Source: Chloroflexota bacterium | GTDB taxonomy: Bacteria > Chloroflexota > Dehalococcoidia > Lucifugimonadales > Australimonadaceae | Direction of reading: 5' to 3' | DNA: 8,967 nucleotides | Assembly (NCBI GenBank): GCA_026713505.1 | Contig: JAPOOH010000260.1 | Span: 1-8,967 of the forward strand | Shown: positions 1 to 5,928 of the stretch, in pieces | How the letters are laid out: each line of letters opens with the position of its first letter | Position numbering within the stretch: position 1 is the stretch's first letter | The notes under the pieces: generated by a model | What the model saw: the letters and a program-made list of their open reading frames with translations, nothing else | Database searches by the model: none | Told to the model about the DNA's origin: nothing | Made by a program: the position numbers and the translations under genes

Positions 1-194
1 CCTCCGGCTGCGCTCAACATGACAAGTCCCCGCCCCGCCCGCTGCCCCGTGTGCCCTGTCGGGCACGCTAGATTACCGCTTTCGCGGGAATGACGGAAGG
101 GACGAGGTTGCGCGCTAAAGCGCGGGCCTCCGCAGGAACGACGGGCGCCTCCTTCACGGGAATGGCGGGAGCCTCTTTCACACGAACCGCGGGA
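1..194. repeat. Non-coding, repeat-rich tail downstream of the carboxylase block
   Basis: I see no credible gene here. The stretch holds several short inverted repeats. One is a perfect 6-bp stem (51-56/61-66, loop TGTC). Another is an 8-bp stem with one mismatch (72-79/84-91), of the ATTCCCGC-NNNN-GCGGGAAT type known as a dispersed intergenic repeat in many bacteria. A third is a CG-rich palindrome at 111-124. A degenerate 24-nt direct repeat covers 132-155 and 156-179 (about 19 of 25 aligned positions agree), with a half copy near 84. None of the hairpins is followed by a T-run in either direction, so none is a standard intrinsic terminator, although together they could end or protect the minus-strand transcript coming from 195. 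Dispersed-repeat status is inferred from resemblance, since only one locus is visible. Confidence 0.5.
28..48 (-). other. Potential G-quadruplex tract
   Basis: On the minus strand four G-runs (4, 3, 4 and 4 G) are separated by loops of CAGC, C and C. This satisfies the usual G3+N1-7 pattern with very short loops. It lies about 150 nt past the stop of the small gene at 195-374, on the strand that would be RNA if transcription reads through. Folding and function are unproven, and GC-rich genomes produce such tracts by chance. Confidence 0.4.
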
Positions 195-374
195 TCAGCC
201 ACCGGCCATGGGGTTGAGGGGGGATTCCTCCAGCGGCACGATGTCCTCGCGGGTGACAGTGCTGCGGTCCCATTCCTCGTACGGCAGGGATTCGGCAGCG
301 TCGGCGGCCTCCTTCTCGTTGGAGGCTTCGACGGTGGTCCGATAGAGGACCTCATGGCTGACGAGGAATTTCAT
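195..374 (-). CDS. Small unrecognised protein (59 aa) behind the acyl-CoA carboxylase
   Basis: This is a short open frame starting at ATG 374 and ending at TGA 195, only 34 nt after the carboxylase stop and on the same strand. The product begins MKFLVSHEVLYRTTVEASNE and is acidic, with the run EKEAADAAESLPYEEW in the middle and TREDIVPLEE near the end. The order is a short beta strand, a second strand with alternating residues, then an amphipathic acidic helix around an E-A-x-N-E-x-E-A-A pattern. That is typical of small alpha/beta proteins of unknown function. No clear Shine-Dalgarno precedes the ATG, so translation may depend on the upstream gene. Actinobacterial acyl-CoA carboxylases have a small epsilon subunit encoded in this position, but I see no sequence resemblance to it. 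Evidence for reality is the protein-like composition, tight spacing and shared strand. Confidence 0.6.
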   Translation of the reverse strand: MKFLVSHEVLYRTTVEASNEKEAADAAESLPYEEWDRSTVTREDIVPLEESPLNPMAGG

Positions 375-408
375 GCTGCCAGACCGGGGAGCCGCTCGGC
401 CCGTGGGC

Positions 409-1971
409 TCAGAGCGGGATGTTGCCGTGCTTTTTGGGCGGCAGGGTGTCGCGCTTGTTCTGGAGGGCGTCGAGGGCGTGGATGAGCCGCGGCCGCGTCT
501 GTGCCGGGTCTATCACGTCGTCTATGAAGCCACGCTCGGCGGCCTGATAGGGGTTCGCGAAGTTGTCGCGGTACTCCTCGATGAGTTCGGTGCGCACCGC
601 CTCCGGGTCCTTGGCGTCGGCGAGCTGGCGGCGGTGGATGATGTTGACCGCGGCGTCCGGTCCCATGACGGCGATCTCGGCGGTAGGCCACGCGAGGTTG
701 ATGTCCGTGCGAAGGTGCTTGCTGCCCATGACGACGTATGCGCCGCCGTAGGCCTTTCGGGTGATGACGGTGATCTTTGGGACGGTGGCCTCTGCGTAGG
801 CGTAGAGCAGCTTCGCGCCCTGCCGGATGATGCCCCTGTGCTCCTGGTCCTGCCCAGGCATGTAGCCTGGCACGTCCGCAAACGTGACGATGGGGATGCT
901 GAACGCGTCGCAGAAGCGGACGAATCGCGCCGCCTTGACGGAGGCGTGGATATCTATGACACCGGCGAGGTAGGCGGGCTGCTGGGCGACGATACCGACG
1001 CTGCGCCCGTTGAGCCGTCCGAAACCGACGATCATGTTGGGTGCGAACTCATGCTGGACGTTGAGGAACTCGCCGTGGTCCACGACGCGCTCAATCACCT
1101 CCAGCATGTCGTAGGAACGGGTGGACTCCTGCGGCACGACGTCGCGCAACTCTTCGTCCGCCCGTTCCACCGGGTCGTCCGTGTCACCCATGGGCGGGTC
1201 GTCCATGTTGTTCAGAGGGATGAAGCTGAGGAGGATGCGGATGGTCTCCATGCACTCCTCCTCCGATTCCAGGGTGAAGTGGGAGACGCCAGAGAGAGTG
1301 GCGTGGGTATCCGCGCCGCCGAGAGCCTCATGGGTGATCTCTTCTCCGGTGACGGCCTTGATGACATCCGGTCCGGTGATGAACATCTGTGAGATGCCTC
1401 GCACCATGAGCGTGAAATCGGTGATGGCGGGCGAGTAGACGGCCCCACCGGCGGACGGCCCGAGGATGGCGGATATCTGCGGCACGACGCCGGATGCGAG
1501 GGTATTGCGCATGAAGATCTCGCCGTAACCTGCAAGGCTGACGACACCCTCCTGGATGCGCGCGCCGCCGGAGTCCGAAATTCCGATGATGGGCGCGCCG
1601 TTCCGCATGGCGAGGTCCATCACCTTGCAGATCTTCTCGGCGGCGACCTCCGAGAGCGAGCCGCCGAATACGGTGAAGTCCTGCGAGTAGATGTAAGCCG
1701 TGCGTCCGGTAATCTTGCCGTAGCCGGTGATGACAGAGTCACCAGGGAACTTCTTGTCCGCGGCGCCGAACTCGCTGGAGCGGTGCGTCACGAACAGGCC
1801 TATCTCCTCGAACGAGCCGGGGTCGACCAGCAGGTCGATGCGCTCGCGGGCGGTGAGTTTGCCGCGTGCGTGTTGCTGCTCCGCGCGGGCGTCGCGCTCC
1901 GACTCGCTGATCTTGGACTTGCGTCGCCGGAGTTCTTCCAGCGCCCTATTGGTTGTCTTTTCGGCAGTCAT
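409..1971 (-). CDS. pccB: Acyl-CoA carboxylase carboxyltransferase (beta) subunit, propionyl-CoA carboxylase type
   Basis: The 520-aa product is the carboxyltransferase half of a biotin-dependent acyl-CoA carboxylase. It moves the carboxyl group from carboxybiotin to acetyl-, propionyl- or related acyl-CoA in the cytoplasm. Both crotonase-like halves are complete: the N-terminal oxyanion-hole motif GPSAGGAVYSP is at residues 171-181, followed by FITGPDVIKAVTGE (197-210), and the C-terminal motif RKAYGGAYVVMGSKH is at 405-419, followed by WPTAEIAVMG. Length is normal for the family. I chose ATG 1971 because it gives the usual family N-terminus and follows GGAAGAGG. The frame stays open upstream to 2277, but that part has no family similarity. 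At V413, propionyl-CoA carboxylases usually have Asp; a hydrophobic residue there is associated with broader acyl-CoA acceptance. No biotin carboxylase or BCCP gene is visible, so the partner must lie elsewhere. The carboxyltransferase call is firm; strict propionyl specificity is not. Confidence 0.95.
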   Translation of the reverse strand: MTAEKTTNRALEELRRRKSKISESERDARAEQQHARGKLTARERIDLLVDPGSFEEIGLFVTHRSSEFGAADKKFPGDSVITGYGKITGRTAYIYSQDFTVFGGSLSEVAAEKICKVMDLAMRNGAPIIGISDSGGARIQEGVVSLAGYGEIFMRNTLASGVVPQISAILGPSAGGAVYSPAITDFTLMVRGISQMFITGPDVIKAVTGEEITHEALGGADTHATLSGVSHFTLESEEECMETIRILLSFIPLNNMDDPPMGDTDDPVERADEELRDVVPQESTRSYDMLEVIERVVDHGEFLNVQHEFAPNMIVGFGRLNGRSVGIVAQQPAYLAGVIDIHASVKAARFVRFCDAFSIPIVTFADVPGYMPGQDQEHRGIIRQGAKLLYAYAEATVPKITVITRKAYGGAYVVMGSKHLRTDINLAWPTAEIAVMGPDAAVNIIHRRQLADAKDPEAVRTELIEEYRDNFANPYQAAERGFIDDVIDPAQTRPRLIHALDALQNKRDTLPPKKHGNIPL

Positions 1972-2001
1972 GGCCTCTTCCGGGTGGCGGACAACGCCGC
2001 A

Positions 2002-2037
2002 TCTGGAAATCCTATCATCGCCTGGTGATCGGCGAAA
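2002..2037 (-). promoter_or_regulatory. Possible promoter of the carboxylase gene
   Basis: On the minus strand TTTCGC (2037-2032) and TAGGAT (2014-2009) are separated by 17 nt, which is ideal sigma-70 spacing. They match the consensus at 3 of 6 and 4 of 6 positions. The start of transcription would fall near 2002, giving a leader of about 30 nt before ATG 1971. The -35-like element lies inside the first unit of the phased repeat array. The matches are weak, so this is a candidate only. Confidence 0.25.
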
Positions 2038-2179
2038 GCAGCAGCGCCCCCTGTGAGGATTCCTGGCGGTGCCCGCGAGAGCTGCGTCCGGGCCTGTGAG
2101 GTCCACGGCAGCGCCCTTTGATGGACCGGCAATGGCTGTGAAACGTAGCGGCCCGGCCTGTGAAGGAGATGAACGCACC
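2030..2179. repeat. Degenerate 21-22-bp phased repeat array between divergent genes
   Basis: An eight-base core close to CTGTGAGR recurs at 2030 (CGGCGAAA), 2051 (CTGTGAGG), 2073 (CCGCGAGA), 2094 (CTGTGAGG), 2116 (CTTTGATG), 2136 (CTGTGAAA) and 2158 (CTGTGAAG). Steps are 21, 22, 21, 22, 20 and 22 bp. Four copies carry exact CTGTGA, usually preceded by GC-rich GGC or GCC. The step is about two helical turns, so all cores face the same side of the DNA. It is not a multiple of three, which argues against a coding repeat. The array lies between the carboxylase gene and the sigma-like/FtsZ pair, where operators would sit. Whether it is a binding-site array or a decayed tandem repeat cannot be settled from sequence. 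Confidence 0.5.
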
Positions 2180-2212
2180 GTCGTATCTGGCTCAAGCCGC
2201 ACAGTCCGGGGG

Positions 2213-2264
2213 TGGCGGCATGAGGCTTGCGGTAGTAAAATCACTGTTTGGAGTAAGATATAGG
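2213..2264 (+). promoter_or_regulatory. AT-rich island, probable promoter of the sigma-like/FtsZ pair
   Basis: In otherwise GC-rich DNA, 2232-2275 is distinctly AT-rich. It holds two -10-like hexamers: TAAAAT at 2236-2241 (5 of 6 to consensus) and TAAGAT at 2254-2259 (4 of 6). A TTGCGG resembling a -35 lies at 2227-2232, but its spacing to TAAGAT is 21 nt, too long. The hexamer 17 nt before TAAAAT is poor. The AT-rich character and position support a promoter; which hexamer is used is unclear. Confidence 0.35.
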
Positions 2265-2291
2265 GGATAGTGTTCACAGGGCGGGATTCGC

Positions 2292-2972
2292 ATGACGAGC
2301 CATTACTACCAGTCCGACGAGGAGATCATCCGGCGTCTCCAGGTGATTCTCCATGAGCACGGAGACGGGACACAGGACCGCACGCGCCGTGAGAACGGCG
2401 TCCGTGAAGTGCGGAATCTGACCGCCGAACTGGCGGAGCGCATCTACCGGGAGCCCGATACCTGGGGTATAGAGGAGATCCCTGTGGAGTACCGCGCGGA
2501 CGCGGCGGCGGACACATTGCTGCAGATGCTCACCCGCGTGTCCACGATGGGCAGCCCGCGGAACATCCGTGAGTGGTATGCGAACGCGGTTGAGGCCCGT
2601 TTCAAGGAACTGTGGAGCTCCGCGGACAAGGAGAGCAGGGCGCGCGAGAGCGAAGAGGAGACCGCACGCTCCCGAGAGGAAGCGGCGGGTACGCCGCACG
2701 GGGCCTCGATCGTCTTTGAGGAGAACGCCGAACTGTGGCAACGGTTCGAGAGCGAGTTCCCCCGCGACGCGTTCGCGCTCCGGTTGCGCTACCAACTGAA
2801 CCGAAGTCCGGACGAGATGGCGGTGATGCTGGATGCGCCGAGTGAACGCGCTATCACGATCCGCTTGAACCGCGCCCAGGAACGCTTTCGCATGTACTGT
2901 GAGCAGGCGGGGTTGAGCCAGCGGGAAACAGCGGGGATCCTAGCGCAGTTCTCCGAGGAGCGGACTTCGTGA
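2292..2972 (+). CDS. Divergent sigma-70/ECF-like protein, coupled to the HTH-FtsZ gene
   Basis: The 226-aa soluble protein has the layout of a small ECF-type sigma factor but is strongly diverged. Residues about 66-112 (containing AADTLLQMLTRV and REWYANAVEARFKELW) resemble sigma region 2, with the usual helix, turn and 'W-x-x-A-V-x-x-R' pattern. A charged, Glu/Arg-rich linker spans about 111-135. Residues about 148-205 resemble region 4: LRLRYQLNRSPDEMAVML, a turn, then ITIRLNRAQERFRMY, close to the familiar 'LRY-x-G-x-S-x-x-E-I-A-x-x-L ... R-L-x-R-A-R-x-R-L' helix-turn-helix. If it still acts as a sigma factor it would direct RNA polymerase to a special promoter set; it may instead be a DNA-binding protein derived from one. 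Its stop overlaps the next start (GTGA at 2969-2972), so the two products are probably made in step. The AGGG upstream of ATG 2292 is a weak ribosome site. Family membership is inferred from pattern only. Confidence 0.65.
   Translation: MTSHYYQSDEEIIRRLQVILHEHGDGTQDRTRRENGVREVRNLTAELAERIYREPDTWGIEEIPVEYRADAAADTLLQMLTRVSTMGSPRNIREWYANAVEARFKELWSSADKESRARESEEETARSREEAAGTPHGASIVFEENAELWQRFESEFPRDAFALRLRYQLNRSPDEMAVMLDAPSERAITIRLNRAQERFRMYCEQAGLSQRETAGILAQFSEERTS
2955..2960 (+). promoter_or_regulatory. Ribosome binding site of the HTH-FtsZ gene (supports the GTG start)
   Basis: GAGGAG lies inside the last codons of the sigma-like gene, 8 nt before GTG 2969. It decides in favour of this start, which includes the full N-terminal extension, over the internal ATG at 3032 (residue 22), which lacks a comparable site. 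Either start keeps the helix-turn-helix domain. Confidence 0.6.
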
Positions 2973-4459
2973 CGCAACGTCCATCTTCCACCACCTTCCG
3001 CTCAGGGAGAGGCCCTTGGGTGCGTTTCGCCATGGGGGCTGGCGAGCGCTGGTTCAATCTCTCCGGCCGGATCACGACGGAGATGCGTCAGTTCGGTTCG
3101 TACCTCCGGCAGATGCGCTACCGGCAGGGCTACAGCATCCGCGAGCTGTCAGACGAACTGGACCTACCGTACGAAGACCTGCTGCTGCTGGAGGTGGGCC
3201 TTCTGAAGCCCTCTGAGGTGGCCTCGCCCACGTGGGTGCGCCTGATGCGCCTGCTGGAAGGCCGGGAGGTGCTCGTCCGGCGCGAAGCCCCGGAAGAGGA
3301 TGGTTTCGACGAGCTGGACCCGGATGAGGCGTGGGCCGCGGCTGAAGACGACGACGGGACGTTCACCGGAACGGCGCTGGGCCTCGGCCAGGCGCTCGGC
3401 GTCGCAAGCATAAAGGTGGTCGGTGTTGGCGGAGGCGGTTCGAACGCGGTGCGGAGGATGTATCAGCAACGCGTGCCGGGGGTCGAGTATATCGCCGTTA
3501 ACACGGACGCCCAGCACCTGATTCGGCTGGACGTGCCGCGCAAGGTGCGCATCGGCGACCGCCTCACGCGTGGACTCGGTGTTGGCGGGAACCCTGAACT
3601 GGGCCGCGAGGCGGCGGAGGAGTCGCGGGAGGACCTGTACGACCTGCTCAGCGGGACGGACCTGGTGTTCGTGGCCGCGGGCATGGGCGGCGGCACGGGG
3701 ACCGGTGCTGCGCCGGTGATCGCCGAGATTGCCAAGGAGGTCGGCGCACTCACCATCGCAGTCGTCACCAAGCCATTCGGCTTCGAGGGGCAGACGCGCT
3801 CCATGCAGGCGGACGACGGCATCACCCGCCTGCGAGACCACGTCGACACGATGATTCTGATTCCGAACGACCGGCTGTACGCGGTGTCCGACGAGCGGAT
3901 GACCGCGGAGAACGCCTTCCGCATCGCGGACGACGTGCTGCGCCAGGGCGTGCAGTCTATCGCCGAGCTCGTAATGGTGGCGGGCGACATCAACCTGGAC
4001 TTCGCGGACATCCGCGCAGTGATGGCCGGTGCAGGCTCTGCCTGGATGGCGATAGGCCACGGGCGCGGCAAGGACCGGGCCTACGAGGCCGCCCGCGCGG
4101 CGATGGCCAGCCCGCTGCTCCACGTTCCGGTGGAGGGCGCGACACGGGTGCTGCTGAATATCACCTACGGTCCGGACGTGACGCTGCAAGAGGTGTACGA
4201 GGCGTCCGACATCATCAAGGGCCTCGTGGACCCGCACGCGAACATCATCTTCGGGATGATTACCGACCCGAGCATGGAGGACGAGGTCCGCGTGACGGTG
4301 GTTGCGACGGGCCTGACCGGTGGCGAGAGCGTCGTTTCCCAGTCTCTCGACGAGATACTGCAGGGCGCGCTGGACTCCGAGGAGCCCACCACGTCCATGC
4401 CCGGATTCCTACAGCGTATCGCGCGGTTCTTCAGCAACCTGTTCGGAGGGCGGGGCTAG
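2969..4459 (+). CDS. FtsZ-family tubulin-like GTPase with an N-terminal XRE helix-turn-helix domain
   Basis: The 496-aa product is an FtsZ homologue about 100 residues longer than usual. In order: a basic N-terminus; an XRE-type helix-turn-helix at about 38-97 (FGSYLRQMRYRQGYSIRELS then DLPYEDLLLLEVG); an acidic linker at about 108-130; then a full FtsZ core. The core starts at SIKVVGVGGGGSNAV (147-161) and has the GTP-binding tubulin signature GGGTGTG at 240-246, KPFGFEGQTR, IPNDRL, and the T7-loop NLDFADIRAVM with catalytic-type D344 and D347, so assembly-dependent GTPase activity is expected. Oddities are ITYGPDVTL, where FtsZ usually has a Gly-Gly, and a very short C-terminal linker ending MPGFLQRIARFFSNLF (477-492). 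That tail resembles the conserved FtsZ tail (I/V-P-x-F-L-R) extended into an amphipathic helix. No ftsA or other division genes adjoin it, so it may be a second FtsZ or the only one in a lineage with scattered division genes. The FtsZ core is certain; DNA binding is inferred. Confidence 0.93.
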   Translation: MTQRPSSTTFRSGRGPWVRFAMGAGERWFNLSGRITTEMRQFGSYLRQMRYRQGYSIRELSDELDLPYEDLLLLEVGLLKPSEVASPTWVRLMRLLEGREVLVRREAPEEDGFDELDPDEAWAAAEDDDGTFTGTALGLGQALGVASIKVVGVGGGGSNAVRRMYQQRVPGVEYIAVNTDAQHLIRLDVPRKVRIGDRLTRGLGVGGNPELGREAAEESREDLYDLLSGTDLVFVAAGMGGGTGTGAAPVIAEIAKEVGALTIAVVTKPFGFEGQTRSMQADDGITRLRDHVDTMILIPNDRLYAVSDERMTAENAFRIADDVLRQGVQSIAELVMVAGDINLDFADIRAVMAGAGSAWMAIGHGRGKDRAYEAARAAMASPLLHVPVEGATRVLLNITYGPDVTLQEVYEASDIIKGLVDPHANIIFGMITDPSMEDEVRVTVVATGLTGGESVVSQSLDEILQGALDSEEPTTSMPGFLQRIARFFSNLFGGRG

Positions 4460-4466
4460 CGTCAGT

Positions 4467-4507
4467 CCCTTCATCCTGGCCCTCTCTCTCTGGAGGAGAG
4501 GGAAGGG
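4467..4507. terminator. Hairpin between converging genes, possible bidirectional terminator
   Basis: CCCTCTC (4480-4486) pairs with GAGAGGG (4496-4502), and CCCTT (4467-4471) pairs with AAGGG (4503-4507) across an 8-nt bulge. The element sits in the 64-nt gap between the ends of the FtsZ and DUF3179 genes, where termination in both directions is needed. There is no T-run on either strand, so it would not be a standard intrinsic terminator. CCCTCTC/GAGAGGG palindromes also occur as dispersed repeats in some bacterial genomes. Confidence 0.45.
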
Positions 4508-4523
4508 TTGCCGGCGCGTTCGC

Positions 4524-5924
4524 TCAGCCCTGGCCGTAGACCGTCGTGTGCGGTTTGAAGGCGGCCCACGCGAACCAGAGGTGGTCCTGCGCCTGCACCC
4601 GTTCCAACTGCCGCCCCGCCAGCGGACCGCCCACCGCCCTCCCGAGCACGTTCCACGTGCTGCCGGTGCGCTCGTCAGTGAAGGTGTCTCCGTCGAGAGC
4701 GAACGTGAGCCGGTCGCCGTCAAGCACGGGGCGGAAGACGCCCGTTGCCCCCACGTCCTCCGCGTTCGGGATGGAGCGACGGCCGAGCGCGGAGGTCGTG
4801 CCGAACTCAAAGAAGACAACGACATCCTCGCCGCCGACCTCGTGGTGGACGACCCGCTCCTCCGCCAGCACCGAATACGGGAAGGCGACGGCATCGCCGT
4901 TGATCTCGACGGCGGCGACGCGCAGCTTCGGCGGCAGGCGTGGGTCGGTGTCCTGCTGGAAGAGGAAGGGCTGCGAGTCCGGGACGTCGTAGTTCACGTA
5001 AGGGTTGTCCCCATAGGGGCGCCCGAACCCAGGCCGGTCCAACGCGAGACCGTCCGGGTATTCCTCGGCGAAAGTTTCCCAGGATACGAGTTGCGCCGGA
5101 ACGAACCGCAGTTGCGCGCCCGCAAGCTCTCCCGCGATGGCCTCACCGGTGAGCTGCTGCCACCAACTCTGGGTCTGCCTGTCCCACATGATGAGGTCGC
5201 TGTTGCGCAGAAATCCTGAGACGCCGAAGTCGTAGACCGTGCCGTCCAGGGTGCGCTCGAAGACGATGGCAGAGTTGCAGAGCGGGCAGTAGGTCGCGGT
5301 GACGGGAACGCCGGCAAGCTCGTCGTTGACGATCTCGTGCCAGGTGAGAATCTGCAGCGGGTAGGCTTTCGCTTCACCGTTCAGTTCCAGCGCGATGACG
5401 GGCTCCGGGTCGGCGAGCCATTCGTCCGCCTCCGCCACGGAGAGGAACGAGGGGTCGTCTATGGGCGGGATGCCGTCGCGCCCCACTCCGCCCGAGATGA
5501 TCTCCTCATACGGGACGGTGTGAAACCGGAAGTCGGTCTCCCAGACCCGTGTTGATACGGCCCGGCTGAGAGTGCCGGCGTAGTCGGCGTCGACCGCGAC
5601 GCCGTAGCCGTTGCGGTCGGAGCTGGAGGGGAGCGGGGTCGCGGGGAGGAGCGCAGACACCGCGGCCGTAGGCGTTGGCGATCCCGAGGGGACCAGAGCG
5701 GAGACGGCGGCCGTCGGCGTCGGGGATGCCGACGGCACGAGCGCCGAGACAGCGGCTGTTGGTGTGGGCGCGGCGTCAGCCGCAGGCGTGGGGACGCGCG
5801 CTTCGGCGGGAGTCGGCATCGTGTCGGTCGAGACACATGCGCCGAAAGAGACGATGAGCGCGGCGCACACGAGGAACCAAGCGGGCGCGGTTGCCCGCAG
5901 GCGAAGTATCGCAGGGTGTTGCAT
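4524..5924 (-). CDS. DUF3179-family lipoprotein with a Pro/Thr/Ala repeat stalk
   Basis: The 466-aa protein belongs to DUF3179, an exported family of unknown function. Residues 1-30 look like a lipoprotein signal: Arg8 and Arg10, a hydrophobic run 15-29, then FGAC with Cys30 as lipidation site (Phe at -3 is unusual). Residues 31-100 form a low-complexity stalk including three tandem 15-residue units (51-95, PTPTAAVSALVPS type). The DUF3179 domain fills about 125-466, with WHEIVND (195-201), the hallmark TYCPLCNSAIVFER (211-224; Cys213 and Cys216), FGVSGFLRNSDLIMWDRQT and a C-terminal FAWAAFKPHT. The CxxC-like pair could bind metal or act in redox; this is unproven. I chose ATG 5924 because it begins the signal peptide and lies 4 nt after the upstream stop. 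The frame continues to 6011, but that part overlaps the upstream gene. It is the last gene of the UbiD/UbiX block; its functional link to the block is unknown. Confidence 0.9.
   Translation of the reverse strand: MQHPAILRLRATAPAWFLVCAALIVSFGACVSTDTMPTPAEARVPTPAADAAPTPTAAVSALVPSASPTPTAAVSALVPSGSPTPTAAVSALLPATPLPSSSDRNGYGVAVDADYAGTLSRAVSTRVWETDFRFHTVPYEEIISGGVGRDGIPPIDDPSFLSVAEADEWLADPEPVIALELNGEAKAYPLQILTWHEIVNDELAGVPVTATYCPLCNSAIVFERTLDGTVYDFGVSGFLRNSDLIMWDRQTQSWWQQLTGEAIAGELAGAQLRFVPAQLVSWETFAEEYPDGLALDRPGFGRPYGDNPYVNYDVPDSQPFLFQQDTDPRLPPKLRVAAVEINGDAVAFPYSVLAEERVVHHEVGGEDVVVFFEFGTTSALGRRSIPNAEDVGATGVFRPVLDGDRLTFALDGDTFTDERTGSTWNVLGRAVGGPLAGRQLERVQAQDHLWFAWAAFKPHTTVYGQG
5640..5774 (-). repeat. 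Three tandem 45-nt repeats in the lipoprotein gene
   Basis: Three in-frame 45-nt units encode three near-identical 15-residue segments (residues 51-95), each with PTPTAAVSAL followed by V-P-S or L-P-A. Protein identity is higher than DNA identity, with many third-position differences. This suggests the units are old and kept for their amino-acid content, probably as a flexible spacer between the lipid anchor and the folded domain. Confidence 0.85.
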
Positions 5925-5928
5925 GGGG

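Noticed and set aside
68..355. Minus-strand open frame with a VKEAPAIP/VKEAPVVP-like repeat
   Set aside because: The apparent peptide repeat comes from the 24-nt intergenic DNA repeat, and most of the frame overlaps the better-supported 59-aa gene in another phase.
373..1392. Open frame of 339 codons on the plus strand
   Set aside because: Antisense shadow of the carboxyltransferase gene, which has complete catalytic motifs.
2030..2179. CRISPR array
   Set aside because: The repeat core is only about 8 bp and degenerate, the period is 21-22 bp, and there is no cas gene or leader; it does not have the repeat-spacer form.
1972..2277. Upstream extension of the carboxylase reading frame (about 100 extra residues)
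   Set aside because: The extra residues have no family resemblance and run through the phased repeat array and the AT-rich promoter island. ATG 1971 has a good ribosome site and the normal family N-terminus.
3164..4237. Long open frame (357 codons) antisense to the FtsZ gene
   Set aside because: Same GC effect: the plus-strand product is unmistakably FtsZ and the antisense translation is His/Arg/Val-rich without motifs.
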